Assembly (NCBI RefSeq): GCF_017743935.1
Contig: NZ_JAGHRE010000024.1
Location: 1-32,727, forward strand
Length of the DNA: 32,727 nt
Direction: 5' to 3'
Origin: Tropicibacter sp. R16_0
Lineage (GTDB): Bacteria > Pseudomonadota > Alphaproteobacteria > Rhodobacterales > Rhodobacteraceae
Shown: one piece after another, positions 24,508 through 32,506 of the stretch
Layout of the letters: each line of letters starts with the position of its first letter
Position numbering within the stretch: position 1 is the stretch's first letter
Notes under the pieces: model-generated
The model's input: only the letters and a program-made list of their open reading frames with translations
What the model was told of the DNA's origin: nothing
Database searches by the model: none
Translations under genes and position numbers: made by a program

Positions 24508-25530
24508 TCAGCTCCTGGGCGTAATCAGGGAATGGCGTGAGACGATGTGCGTGCTGATGCAGGTCGATTGGCCGTCAGAGCGCCCCTCGACCATGTCGAT
24601 CAGTTCAGAGGCGGCTTTGCGGCCCATCTCGCGATGGGGCACGTGCACGGTTGTCAGGGACGGCGAAATGATCTCCGCCAATTCGATGTCGTCAAAGCCG
24701 GTGATTGCGACCTCACCCGGCACCGAAACCCCCAAACGCTGCGCCTCGCGCAATGCGCCCACCGCCAAAACATCGTTGCCGCACATCACAGCAGTGGGCC
24801 GCGGATTTCGCTGCATCATCTCGGCAAAGGCCTGGGCGCCATTGTCGATGCCATAGGGTGTTTCAATCAGCGTCATTGCCTCTGCCCCGTGGCCCGCCTC
24901 AGCCAGCGCATCTCGAACGCCTTCGACCCGGCTGAGCGCGCGATCGTTGCCTTCGGTCACGCCCGAGATCAACCCGATGTGCCGATGTCCCGCTGCCAAA
25001 ACGCGACGGGCCAGATCGCACATGGCCCCCCGATTGTCGAAACCGACCGACGGTTGCCGGGCCTCGGGCAAGTAGGACCAGGCAACCAAAGCAGGCACCT
25101 GATGCTGTTCAAGATAGTCGTAAATCTCGGGCTCGCGTTCGTGTCCGATCAGCAAAAGGCCATCAACCCCACGCGCCACCAAGGTCCGGATCTGGTCTTT
25201 TTCGATCTCGGGGCGATAGGCCGAGCTGGCCACCAAAAGGGAATACCCCCTTTCGCGCAGCTGATCCTGAAATGCCTGAAGTCCCCGTGCAAAGATAGCG
25301 TTGTCCATCGTCGGGATGATCGCACCGATACTGTAACTGCGATTGGCCGCCATGATCCGGGCCGCAATGTTGGGGGTATAACCCAACTTGTCGACAGCCT
25401 TCAGCACCCGCTTTCGGGTTTCATCCACGACCCGCGCCGGAGAATTCAGGCAGCGCGACACGGTGGCCGTCGATACGCCCGCTTCTTTTGCGACATCGTT
25501 AAGTGTTGGTGCAGTACGGCTTTTTCCCAT
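24508..25530 (-). CDS. LacI-family transcriptional regulator, probable DHPS operon repressor
   Basis: This 340-aa LacI/GalR-type repressor has an N-terminal helix-turn-helix and hinge (TLNDVAKEAGVSTATVSRCL, then KAVDKLGYTPNIAARIMA). A periplasmic-binding-protein-like sensor domain follows, with IGAIIPTMDNAIFARGLQAF, AVMCGNDVLAVGALREAQRL and ITGFDDIELAEIISPSLTTV. It is divergent from the DHPS operon, and two LacI-type palindromes lie in between, so it probably represses that operon and itself; the inducer would be DHPS or a metabolite. Start: GKSRTAPTL at 25530 gives the usual LacI length. An ATG 19 codons upstream (25587) is also in frame; it has GGAGGA but with almost no spacing, so either start could be right. 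Confidence 0.88.
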   Translation of the reverse strand: MGKSRTAPTLNDVAKEAGVSTATVSRCLNSPARVVDETRKRVLKAVDKLGYTPNIAARIMAANRSYSIGAIIPTMDNAIFARGLQAFQDQLRERGYSLLVASSAYRPEIEKDQIRTLVARGVDGLLLIGHEREPEIYDYLEQHQVPALVAWSYLPEARQPSVGFDNRGAMCDLARRVLAAGHRHIGLISGVTEGNDRALSRVEGVRDALAEAGHGAEAMTLIETPYGIDNGAQAFAEMMQRNPRPTAVMCGNDVLAVGALREAQRLGVSVPGEVAITGFDDIELAEIISPSLTTVHVPHREMGRKAASELIDMVEGRSDGQSTCISTHIVSRHSLITPRS

Positions 25531-25594
25531 CGTGCCATCAGTTTTGTCTGTTTTGTCGTGTGTAGCACAAATTCGGTCAAATGCCATTCCTCCG

Positions 25595-25608
25595 TGTAAG
25601 CGCTTGCA
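25595..25608. promoter_or_regulatory. LacI-family operator O1
   Basis: TGTAAGCGCTTGCA is a near-perfect palindrome with the AAGCGCTT core typical of LacI/GalR operators (centre CpG). It lies just upstream of the LacI gene, overlapping its expected promoter region. One base differs from O2. Confidence 0.85.
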
Positions 25609-25615
25609 TTTCTCA

Positions 25616-25629
25616 TGTAAGCGCTTACA
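25616..25629. promoter_or_regulatory. LacI-family operator O2
   Basis: TGTAAGCGCTTACA is a perfect 14-bp palindrome. Its centre is 21 bp from that of O1, two helical turns, so both sites lie on the same DNA face. It sits 37 bp upstream of the first gene of the DHPS operon. Confidence 0.88.
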
Positions 25630-25666
25630 AAGCTAATCAGAACCGATTCATTCCGGGGAGGGTTTG

Positions 25667-25855
25667 ATGTTTCTGGCTGCTTCAATCGCCGTCTTTGCCT
25701 GCTTTTTCGCAAATGTTGCCCTGGGGGCTTTTGCGAACAGCGCGTTTCTTGGCGACGTGGGGGAAATGCTGGTTCTGTTTACAGCGGCGATCCTGTTCGT
25801 CGTTGCAATCCTGAAAAGAGAAGCTGACGCCTCCGATACGGACAACGGCAGCTGA
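25667..25855 (+). CDS. Small two-helix membrane protein, first gene of the DHPS operon
   Basis: I do not recognise this 62-aa protein. It consists of two hydrophobic helices (about residues 1-26, FLAASIAVFACFFANVALGA, and about 33-50, MLVLFTAAILFVVAILK) and a short acidic, polar tail (READASDTDNGS). This predicts a small integral inner-membrane protein with two crossings. GGGGAGGG lies about 6 nt upstream of ATG 25667, a strong site. It is the first gene after the LacI operators and is followed 23 bp later by the TRAP binding protein, so it belongs to the operon. It could be an accessory subunit of the transporter or anchor another factor; no function is established here. Confidence 0.7.
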   Translation: MFLAASIAVFACFFANVALGAFANSAFLGDVGEMLVLFTAAILFVVAILKREADASDTDNGS

Positions 25856-25878
25856 CACATTCAATGGGAGGAGACACC

Positions 25879-27024
25879 ATGACAATCGAGAAAGACGGCT
25901 TGAAGTCCGCAGAGCGTCGCAATTTTCTGAAACTCAGCGCCAGCGGTGGCTTTACCGCGGCTTTGGTGGCCGGGGCTGGTGGGGTTCTGTGGTCGTCCGA
26001 GGCGGCCGCACAAACCGCTAAAGAGGAAAAAGAACGCGAGGCCGCGGCCGAGCACATCATGACCGTGGCAACGGCCTATGTCCTGGGCGCATCGCGCAGC
26101 TATCCGATCATGCAGCTGGACCTGAAGGAAAACATCCAGAACGCCACCAACGGCAAGGTCTATGTCAAACTGGCCCCCGGCGGTCAGCTGGGCGCAGGCG
26201 GCGCGCTGGTGCAAAAGGTTCAGGGCGGCACTATCCAGGCAGCACAGCATTCGCTGTCGAACTTTGCACCCTTTGCCTCGACCGTTGACCTGATCAACAT
26301 GCCTTATCTGTGCGGCTCGAACCAGCGTTTCACTAATCTGGTCACCTCCGGGTTCTGGAAATCCGAAGTGGAACCCAAGGTCGAGGCCAACGGTTTCAAG
26401 GCGCTGTTCTATGTCAATATCGACCCCCGCGTCGTCGCCGTTCGCAAAGGCGGCAACAAGGTGATGAGCCCCGGCGACATGGCCGGCGTCAAATTCCGCG
26501 TGCCTGGTTCGAAAATGCTGCAGCAGTACTATCGCATGGTTGGTGCCAACCCGACACCTGTGGCCTGGGGCGAGACGCCCTCGGCGATCAAACAGGGCGT
26601 GGCCGATGCGCTCGACCCGTCGGTCGGCGCGCTTTATGTCTTTGGCTTCAAGGACATCCTGAGCCACGTGACCTTTACCCAGGCCGTGCCGGACAGTCAG
26701 GTTTACTCTTGCAACCTGGAATGGTTCAACTCGCTGCCCTCAGATGTACAAGAGGGCGTGATGTGGGGGTCGGAAATGACCGGTCACCAGAACCTGTCCA
26801 AGGTCCCCTCGGCGCGTGCCTATGCGATGTCCGAACTGACCAAGGCAGGCGTTCAGTTCCACTCGCTCAGCGACGATCAGCTTGGCGAATGGAAAGAAGC
26901 CGGTGGATACCAGCGCCCCGAATGGGATGACTTCAAGAAAGAACTGGCGGGGTCGATGGACAACTTCGCCAAGATGGAAGAGGCCGCCGGCACGCAAGGC
27001 AAGTACTTCGTGCACGACGCCTGA
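25879..27024 (+). CDS. hpsK: TRAP transporter substrate-binding protein, DHPS uptake
   Basis: This periplasmic solute-binding protein of a TRAP transporter has 381 aa. The leader has a twin-arginine motif (ERRNFLKLSASGGF) and ends at SSEAAAQ, so it is probably exported folded by Tat. The mature part has DctP-family marks: YPIMQLDLKENIQNATNGKV, MPYLCGSNQRFTNL, and AGVKFRVPGSKMLQQYYRMV near residues 200-220, followed by the WGETPSAIKQGVADALD substrate-contact region with its conserved hinge. The position immediately before TRAP permeases and hpsN identifies it as the DHPS-binding component; hpsKLM is the name of the R. pomeroyi transporter, and assigning K to this subunit is from memory. ATG 25879 with GGGAGGAG upstream is chosen over the frame start five codons earlier. 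Confidence 0.88.
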   Translation: MTIEKDGLKSAERRNFLKLSASGGFTAALVAGAGGVLWSSEAAAQTAKEEKEREAAAEHIMTVATAYVLGASRSYPIMQLDLKENIQNATNGKVYVKLAPGGQLGAGGALVQKVQGGTIQAAQHSLSNFAPFASTVDLINMPYLCGSNQRFTNLVTSGFWKSEVEPKVEANGFKALFYVNIDPRVVAVRKGGNKVMSPGDMAGVKFRVPGSKMLQQYYRMVGANPTPVAWGETPSAIKQGVADALDPSVGALYVFGFKDILSHVTFTQAVPDSQVYSCNLEWFNSLPSDVQEGVMWGSEMTGHQNLSKVPSARAYAMSELTKAGVQFHSLSDDQLGEWKEAGGYQRPEWDDFKKELAGSMDNFAKMEEAAGTQGKYFVHDA

Positions 27025-27033
27025 TCCAAACCC

Positions 27034-27060
27034 GGCAGGCATCCGCCTTGGGTGCCTGCC
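27034..27060 (+). promoter_or_regulatory. Intercistronic hairpin after the binding-protein gene
   Basis: GGCAGGCA (27034-27041) pairs with TGCCTGCC (27053-27060) around an 11-nt loop, 10 bp after the binding-protein stop. No T run follows. Hairpins here often stabilise the binding-protein mRNA and lower permease expression; that role is inference. Confidence 0.65.
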
Positions 27061-27137
27061 CTACCCCTTTCACGACATGACCTGTGACTCCCGCCGCAAG
27101 GCGAAACTCAAATCATGTCGAACGCCAAGGATTTACT

Positions 27138-27650
27138 ATGAGTATCCTGCGATCAATCGACCAAAACGCAGAGCGCTGGCTGCTTCTGATGTTTTACGTA
27201 ATGCTGGTGGCCACGATGGCGATCGAGGTCATCCGGCGCGAACTTTTCGCCTATTCCTCGATCTGGGGCGAAGAAATCGTGCGCTATTCCTTCATCTACC
27301 TCGCCTGGATCGGCGCTGCGGCGGCGGTCAAGGATCGCGCGCACATCCGCATCGACGTGATCCTGCATTACTTTGGTCCACGGATGAAGGCGGTATTCTA
27401 CATCTTTGGCGATCTGGTGATGCTCGTGGTGGCCCTGATCGCCCTCTATTGGTCGTATGAGACAGTGCATGTCTCGGCCAAATTCGGTTCGGTCAGCCAC
27501 GGCCTGCGCATCTCGATGGTGTGGTTTCTGATGGCCGTTCCCCTTGGCTTTGCCCTGATGACCTGGCGTCTGCTGCAGTCTTTGTGGCGTGATATCAACG
27601 ACTTTCGAACCGGCCGCCCCGTGTTCGAAGGCGAAAAGATGTTTGATTGA
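27138..27650 (+). CDS. hpsL: TRAP transporter small permease (DctQ-type)
   Basis: This 170-aa integral membrane protein has four predicted helices (about residues 15-38, 50-70, 88-110 and 128-150), the usual DctQ layout. Family segments are WGEEIVRYSFIYLAWIGAAAAVKDRAHIRIDV in two pieces: the first helix pair with WGEEIVRY, then KDRAHIRIDVI, the conserved R/H-x-R/D loop. It works in complex with the large permease and the periplasmic binding protein for Na+-driven uptake, here of DHPS by context. The open frame begins at 27084, but ATG 27138 with AAGGA 7-8 nt upstream and direct entry into the conserved N-terminus is preferred. The large-permease gene begins 12 bp after its stop. Confidence 0.9.
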   Translation: MSILRSIDQNAERWLLLMFYVMLVATMAIEVIRRELFAYSSIWGEEIVRYSFIYLAWIGAAAAVKDRAHIRIDVILHYFGPRMKAVFYIFGDLVMLVVALIALYWSYETVHVSAKFGSVSHGLRISMVWFLMAVPLGFALMTWRLLQSLWRDINDFRTGRPVFEGEKMFD

Positions 27651-27662
27651 GGGGATTAAGAC

Positions 27663-28991
27663 ATGCTTTGGCAACAACTCAATCAAACCGTTGAACTGGG
27701 CTGGGATTTCTATCTGCCCGTGATCATGTTCGTGGGCCTCATCGCCATGGCCGTGCCCGTTTGGGCCGCCATCGGGGCCGCTGCGATTACCATGCTCATC
27801 ATGTCGGGCGACCTGCCGCTCAGCGCGGTTGGCGAGAGCCTGTTTACCGGCATTGACGCCTTTGCTCTGACCGCTGTGCCGCTCTTTATCCTGACCGGTG
27901 ACGTGTTGGTGCGCACCGGGCTCAGTCGCAAGTTTCTGGACGTGGCCGAGGCGCTGACCTGCTGGACCAAGGGTGGCTTTGGCTCGGCCACTGTCCTTGT
28001 CTGTGGCATGTTCGCCGCGATCTCGGGCTCGGACGCGGCAGGTGCAGCAGCGGTCGGTCGGATGACCATCAACCGCCTGGTCGAAAGCGGCTATCCCCGC
28101 CCCTATGCCTGTGCGCTGGTCGCGGCTGGTGCCTGTACCGGCATCCTGATCCCGCCCTCGATTGCATACATCATCATCGGCCTTGTGCTGGGTATTTCAG
28201 CGTCGACCCTGTTCTTGGCAGCACTGATCCCCGGACTGGCCATTCTTGTTTCGATCCTGGTCACCAACATCATCATGAACCGCCTTTACAGCTATGAAAG
28301 CGGCGGCAACATGAGCATGGGTGAATGGTCGGCCAACCTGCTGAAATCGCTGAAATCCGGCTGGTATGCCTTCATCGTACCCGGCATCATCTTTTACGGC
28401 ATCTTCTCGGGTCGCCTGACCCCGACCGAGGCCGGCGCCACCGCAGTGGTCGTCACGATCATCATGGGTTTCATCCTGAAGACCCTGAAACTGTCCGATT
28501 TCCCCGCGATGCTGGTGAGTTCGGCCAAGGTCAACGGTGTCATCCTGCCAATCATCGCATTCTCGGCCCCCTTGGCCGAAGCGCTGGCGATCATGGGCGT
28601 TCCCCAGGGATTTGTGACCGCCGTGACCGGCCTGACAGATGATCCGGCCATGCTGATCCTGCTGATGATCGGTATCCTGATTGCGGCTGGCTGCGTCATG
28701 GAGACAACGCCGAACATCGTGATCCTGGCGCCGATCCTGAAGCCGCTGGCGGACAACATCGGCATGAACGAGATCCAGTTCTGCATCATGATGATCACCG
28801 CTCTGGGTGTGGGCTTCATCACGCCGCCCCTTGGCCTCAACCTCTTTGTGGTCTCTGGCATCACCGGTGAATCGATCCTCAAGATCGCGGCCCGCGCTGT
28901 GCCCTTTGTTCTGACCATGCTGATCGTGGTACTCTTGATCGCATATGTACCCGCGATTTCGACAACCCTTCTCCCCGATATCTACAAATAG
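27663..28991 (+). CDS. hpsM: TRAP transporter large permease (DctM-type)
   Basis: This 442-aa transport channel of the TRAP system has about 12-13 hydrophobic segments. DctM marks are FALTAVPLFILTGDVLVRTGLS (read in two parts: ALTAVPLFIL, then GDVLVRTG), AAISGSDAAGAAAVGRMTIN, GILIPPSIAYIIIGLVLG, GRLTPTEAGATAVVVTIIMG and GFITPPLGLNLFVVSGITG. The GSDAAG and PTEAGA loops correspond to the Na+/substrate sites of the family. A GAGGGG site precedes ATG 27663. It lies between the small permease and hpsN, in the usual TRAP operon order. DHPS specificity is inferred from the following hpsNOP genes, since the permease itself does not show it. Confidence 0.93.
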   Translation: MLWQQLNQTVELGWDFYLPVIMFVGLIAMAVPVWAAIGAAAITMLIMSGDLPLSAVGESLFTGIDAFALTAVPLFILTGDVLVRTGLSRKFLDVAEALTCWTKGGFGSATVLVCGMFAAISGSDAAGAAAVGRMTINRLVESGYPRPYACALVAAGACTGILIPPSIAYIIIGLVLGISASTLFLAALIPGLAILVSILVTNIIMNRLYSYESGGNMSMGEWSANLLKSLKSGWYAFIVPGIIFYGIFSGRLTPTEAGATAVVVTIIMGFILKTLKLSDFPAMLVSSAKVNGVILPIIAFSAPLAEALAIMGVPQGFVTAVTGLTDDPAMLILLMIGILIAAGCVMETTPNIVILAPILKPLADNIGMNEIQFCIMMITALGVGFITPPLGLNLFVVSGITGESILKIAARAVPFVLTMLIVVLLIAYVPAISTTLLPDIYK

Positions 28992-29003
28992 GATTTCCCT
29001 GCA

Positions 29004-30311
29004 ATGACACGCGAATACCTCAAGCAGGCAACGTTGACGCCCAAATCGAACGCCGCCGAAACCCATCTCATCGTCAAGGAGATCCTGGACGAGATCGAAG
29101 CGGGCGGTGACACGGTTGCGATGAAATACGCCGCCAAGTTCGACCAATACGAAGGCAACGTGCTGCTGACGCCCGAAGAGATCGAGGCCGCCATCGCGCA
29201 GGTGCCGGACAAGCTCAAAGCCGATATCCGCTTTGCCCATGACAACGTACGCCGCTTTGCCGAATTGCAGAAAAGCACCGTAAGCGATGTCGAAACCGAG
29301 ATCGCGCCGGGCTTCATCACTGGTCAAAAAGCGATCCCGGTGGATGCGGCGGGCTGCTACGTCCCCGGCGGGCGCTATAGCCACATCGCCAGTGCGATCA
29401 TGACCGTGACCACGGCCAAAGTCGCGGGCTGCAAGCACATCACCGCCTGCTCGCCCCCCCGCCCCGGCGTGGGTGTGGCCCCGGCGATCATCTATGCCGC
29501 GCATATCTGTGGTGCGGACAAGATCATGGCCATGGGTGGTGTGCAGGGTGTCGCCGCGATGACCTTCGGTCTGTTTGGCCTGCCCAAAGCCAACATCCTT
29601 GTGGGCCCTGGCAACCAGTTCGTGGCCGAGGCCAAGCGCATCCTGTTTGGGCGCGTCGGCATCGACATGATCGCTGGCCCCACCGACAGCCTGATCCTGG
29701 CCGATTCAACGGCGGACGCCCATATCGTCGCCACCGACCTAGTGAGCCAGGCCGAGCATGGCTACAACTCACCCGTCTGGCTGGTCACGGATGATCGTAA
29801 GCTGGCCGAGGAGGTGATGGATCTGGTTCCGGGCCTGATCGCCGATCTGCCGGATGTGAACCGCGACAACGCCACCGCCGCCTGGCGCGACTATGCCGAG
29901 GTGATCCTGTGTTCCGACCGCGAGGCGATGGCCGCCTGCTCGGACGAGTACGCCCCCGAACATCTGACCGTGCAGGCCGAAGACCTCGATTGGTGGCTGC
30001 AGCGGCTCACCTGCTATGGCTCGCTGTTTCTGGGCGAAGAAACCACCGTGTCCTACGGCGACAAGGCGACAGGCACCAACCACGTGCTGCCCACGTCTCG
30101 CGCGGCCAGCTATACCGGCGGTCTCAGCGTGCACAAATACATGAAGATCGTCACCTGGCAGCGCGCCACTCGCGAAGGATCAAAAGCCGTGGCCGAGGCC
30201 ACCGCCCGCATCTCGCGCCTTGAAGGGATGGAGGGGCATGCCCGCGCCGCTGATGTGCGCTTGGCCAAGTATTTCCCGGACGAAACCTTTGATCTGACCG
30301 CAAATGGCTGA
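29004..30311 (+). CDS. hpsN: Sulfopropanediol 3-dehydrogenase (histidinol dehydrogenase family)
   Basis: HpsN oxidises (R)-2,3-dihydroxypropane-1-sulfonate to (R)-3-sulfolactate with NAD+ in two steps, in the cytoplasm. The 435-aa protein follows the HisD fold: GCYVPGGRYSHIASAIMTV near residues 120-137, KANILVGPGNQFVAEAKRIL, GVDMIAGPTDS-like (here GIDMIAGPTDSLILAD), SQAEHGYNSPVWLV with conserved Gln/His, and the catalytic EYAPEHLTVQ segment (Glu-His near 317-318) and NHVLPTSRAASYTGGLSVHKY. Histidine biosynthesis is excluded because the gene is inside a TRAP/sulfonate operon and no other his gene is near. It starts 12 bp after the large permease and overlaps hpsO by 8 bp. Confidence 0.93.
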   Translation: MTREYLKQATLTPKSNAAETHLIVKEILDEIEAGGDTVAMKYAAKFDQYEGNVLLTPEEIEAAIAQVPDKLKADIRFAHDNVRRFAELQKSTVSDVETEIAPGFITGQKAIPVDAAGCYVPGGRYSHIASAIMTVTTAKVAGCKHITACSPPRPGVGVAPAIIYAAHICGADKIMAMGGVQGVAAMTFGLFGLPKANILVGPGNQFVAEAKRILFGRVGIDMIAGPTDSLILADSTADAHIVATDLVSQAEHGYNSPVWLVTDDRKLAEEVMDLVPGLIADLPDVNRDNATAAWRDYAEVILCSDREAMAACSDEYAPEHLTVQAEDLDWWLQRLTCYGSLFLGEETTVSYGDKATGTNHVLPTSRAASYTGGLSVHKYMKIVTWQRATREGSKAVAEATARISRLEGMEGHARAADVRLAKYFPDETFDLTANG

Positions 30312-31065
30312 CCCAAGACATCTCTTTGATCTGAGCGGCAAGGTGGCCTGCATCACCGGTGCCAGCTCGGGTCTGGGGCGACAAGCCGCGCGCACTTTGG
30401 CCGCTGCGGGGGCCAAGGTCGTTGTTGTGGCGCGGCGTGAAGTGGCGCTGCGCGAGGCCTGCGGAGAGATCGGCGACAGCTCGACCTATGTGGTTGCTGA
30501 TGTGGCGGATCGGGACGCGTTGCCGTCGACCGTAGATGCAATTCGTGCGCCTTTTGGGGCACCCGACATTCTGGTCCATGCCGCAGGCGTCAACACGCGG
30601 CAGGCAGCAGATGACGTGACAGATGACGGGTGGGACATGACGCTTGCGCTTAATCTGTCTGCGCCCTTCTTCCTAAGCCAAGCCTTTGTGCCCGAAATGA
30701 AGGCCAAAGGCTGGGGTCGGATCGTCAATTTCGCCTCGCTGCAAAGCACCCGCGCCTTTCCCGGCGGCATTGCATACGGGGCCAGCAAGGGCGGCATATC
30801 ACAGCTGACGCGCGCTATGGCCGAAGCATGGTCGCCGCATGGCATCACCGCAAACGCTATCGGGCCCGGGTTCTTTCCAACTGAATTGACCCAGGCCGTC
30901 TTTGACGACGATGCCCGCGCCGCCCGCAATGCGGCGCAGACCTGTGTAGGACGCAATGGCCTGCTCAGCGACATGGACGGCCCGCTGCTGTTTCTGTGCT
31001 CTGACGCGTCGGGCTATGTAACGGGACAAACTCTGATGGTGGACGGAGGTTTCACAGCGAAATGA
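30304..31065 (+). CDS. hpsO: DHPS 2-dehydrogenase, SDR family
   Basis: This 253-aa NAD(P)-dependent oxidoreductase is of the classical short-chain dehydrogenase/reductase fold. The cofactor motif is TGASSGLG (residues about 19-26). NNAG is replaced by HAAG (about 96), the catalytic Ser lies in NFASLQST (about 145), and the Tyr-x-x-x-Lys pair is YGASKGG (about 159-163). In DHPS degraders HpsO works with HpsP to interconvert DHPS enantiomers through the 2-keto form, supplying the (R) form to HpsN. Function is assigned by position between hpsN and hpsP. The ATG overlaps the end of hpsN by 8 bp and its stop overlaps hpsP (ATGA), so all three are translationally linked. Confidence 0.88.
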   Translation: MADPRHLFDLSGKVACITGASSGLGRQAARTLAAAGAKVVVVARREVALREACGEIGDSSTYVVADVADRDALPSTVDAIRAPFGAPDILVHAAGVNTRQAADDVTDDGWDMTLALNLSAPFFLSQAFVPEMKAKGWGRIVNFASLQSTRAFPGGIAYGASKGGISQLTRAMAEAWSPHGITANAIGPGFFPTELTQAVFDDDARAARNAAQTCVGRNGLLSDMDGPLLFLCSDASGYVTGQTLMVDGGFTAK

Positions 31066-32042
31066 AGGCTCTGATCTATGAAGGCGTTGAAACGCTGGCT
31101 TATCGTGACACGACAGGCCCGATTTCGAACATGGGTGAGCATCTGGTTCGTGTGGCGGCAGTCGGCATCTGCGGATCGGACATGCACGCCTATTTGGGCC
31201 ATGACGCCCGCCGCCCCGCCCCACTGATCCTGGGCCACGAGGCGGCCGGTGTGATCGAAGGCGGGCCGCAAAGCGGGCGACGGGTGACAATCAACCCCTT
31301 GGTGACCTGCGGGGTCTGCGCCGCCTGTGTTGCTGGGCGCGAAAACCTGTGCACCGAGCGTCAGATCATCTCGATGCCGCCGCGCGAGGGGGCCTTTGCG
31401 CAATATGTCTCGATGCCGGAAAGCAACCTGGTGACCGTTCCTGCCAGCGTGCCCCTGAGCAAGGCGGCACTGGCAGAGCCTTTGGCGGTAAGTTGGCACG
31501 CCGCTCGCCTGGCGCTTGAGGCCCTGCATCCATCCATGGAACGCCGCGCCATCGTGATTGGCGGTGGGGCCATCGGGCTGGCCGCCGCCTTGGCCTTGCA
31601 AGCCATGGGGGTCGAAAACGTGACCATCGTGGAACCCAATGACAGCCGCCGCGCCTTTCTGCGCGAGCGGTGTGGCCAGAACGCCGAAACTGTCGCGCGC
31701 CACCCCTCCCCCTTGGTGATTGACGCCGTGGGCTATGCCAAAACGCGCGAGATCGCCTCGGCTCTGGCGGAACCCGGAGGGGTGATCGCCCATGTCGGAC
31801 TGGGAGAGGACACAGGCGGTTTGGACGTCCGCAGGCTGACCCTGCAAGAGATCACCTTTATCGGCACCTACACCTATACCGCGCAAGATTTCCGTGACAC
31901 GGCACAAGCCATTTTTGATGATAAGCTTGGCGATCTGAACTGGATCGAAGAACGCCCGCTGTCGCAAGGGGCACAGGCCTTTCGCGATCTGAGACAAGGG
32001 GTCGTAGCCGCGCCCAAGATCGTGCTGGACCCCTGGAATTGA
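31062..32042 (+). CDS. hpsP: DHPS 2-dehydrogenase, zinc-dependent medium-chain family
   Basis: This 326-aa medium-chain alcohol dehydrogenase binds two zinc ions. The catalytic zinc ligands are in GICGSDMH (Cys near 39) and LGHEAAGVIEGG (His-Glu near 60-61). The structural zinc site is the CGVCAACVAGRENLC cluster with four Cys (near 84-98). The nucleotide-binding motif is GGGAIGLAAALAL (about 167-180). Together with HpsO it is thought to racemise DHPS via the ketone. It overlaps hpsO by 4 bp and ends 21 bp before the UspA gene. Identification as hpsP relies on family and gene order; the substrate is not readable from sequence alone. Confidence 0.88.
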   Translation: MKALIYEGVETLAYRDTTGPISNMGEHLVRVAAVGICGSDMHAYLGHDARRPAPLILGHEAAGVIEGGPQSGRRVTINPLVTCGVCAACVAGRENLCTERQIISMPPREGAFAQYVSMPESNLVTVPASVPLSKAALAEPLAVSWHAARLALEALHPSMERRAIVIGGGAIGLAAALALQAMGVENVTIVEPNDSRRAFLRERCGQNAETVARHPSPLVIDAVGYAKTREIASALAEPGGVIAHVGLGEDTGGLDVRRLTLQEITFIGTYTYTAQDFRDTAQAIFDDKLGDLNWIEERPLSQGAQAFRDLRQGVVAAPKIVLDPWN

Positions 32043-32063
32043 CCACGAAATAGGAGACCGCCG

Positions 32064-32474
32064 ATGTATAAAAGTATTCTGGTTCCCATGGCCCTGGACC
32101 ACGGCCTGTCACCGGACACATTGCAGGTGGCACAGGCGCTTCTTGCGACGGGGGGTCTTATCACCGCATTGCATGTCCATGAGGCCCCGCAGGGGTCTGT
32201 TGCTGCCTATCTGGACAAGGACGCTGTCCGCGAAGGGTTTGAACGGGCCGTTCAACTGCTCAAGGACAAGACCAATGGCCTGGAGGGGGTGACGCCCGAA
32301 ATCGTCAAGGGGCACACCTACCGATCGATCATCGACTACGCCATGGCCAATGACATCGACTGCATCGTCATCGGATCACATCGTCCGGGGTTCAGCGATT
32401 ACCTGCTGGGCTCGACCGCCGCACGCGTCGTGCGCCATGCACCATGCGCGGTTCACGTCTATCGAAGAACCTGA
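32064..32474 (+). CDS. Universal stress protein (UspA family) within the DHPS operon
   Basis: This 136-aa UspA-fold protein is probably a cytoplasmic dimer. It begins YKSILVPMALDHGLSPDTLQ and ends with the nucleotide-binding region VIGSHRPGFSDYLLGSTAARV (two pieces: GSHRPGFSDYLLGST, then ARVVRHAPCAVHV), a variant of the Gly-x2-Gly-x9-Gly-Ser/Thr ATP motif with Arg in place of the second Gly. A GGAG site lies 9 nt upstream of the ATG. UspA proteins encoded with TRAP transporters are known: TeaD of Halomonas elongata regulates the ectoine TRAP system. A similar role here, controlling DHPS uptake, is inference. The next start is 32 bp downstream. Confidence 0.88.
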   Translation: MYKSILVPMALDHGLSPDTLQVAQALLATGGLITALHVHEAPQGSVAAYLDKDAVREGFERAVQLLKDKTNGLEGVTPEIVKGHTYRSIIDYAMANDIDCIVIGSHRPGFSDYLLGSTAARVVRHAPCAVHVYRRT

Positions 32475-32506
32475 AATCCATCCACAAAAGAAAAGGCAAA
32501 TTGCCA

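Noticed and set aside
28197-29504. 435-codon minus-strand frame
   Set aside because: It is antisense to the TRAP large permease and hpsN; its Asp/His/Arg-rich composition shows a shadow frame.
29004-30311. Histidinol dehydrogenase (hisD) as the product name
   Set aside because: The family fold is the same, but the TRAP transporter, hpsO/hpsP and sulfopyruvate decarboxylase neighbours point to sulfopropanediol dehydrogenase.
31014-32102. 362-codon minus-strand frame
   Set aside because: It is antisense to hpsP, which has full zinc and nucleotide-binding motifs.
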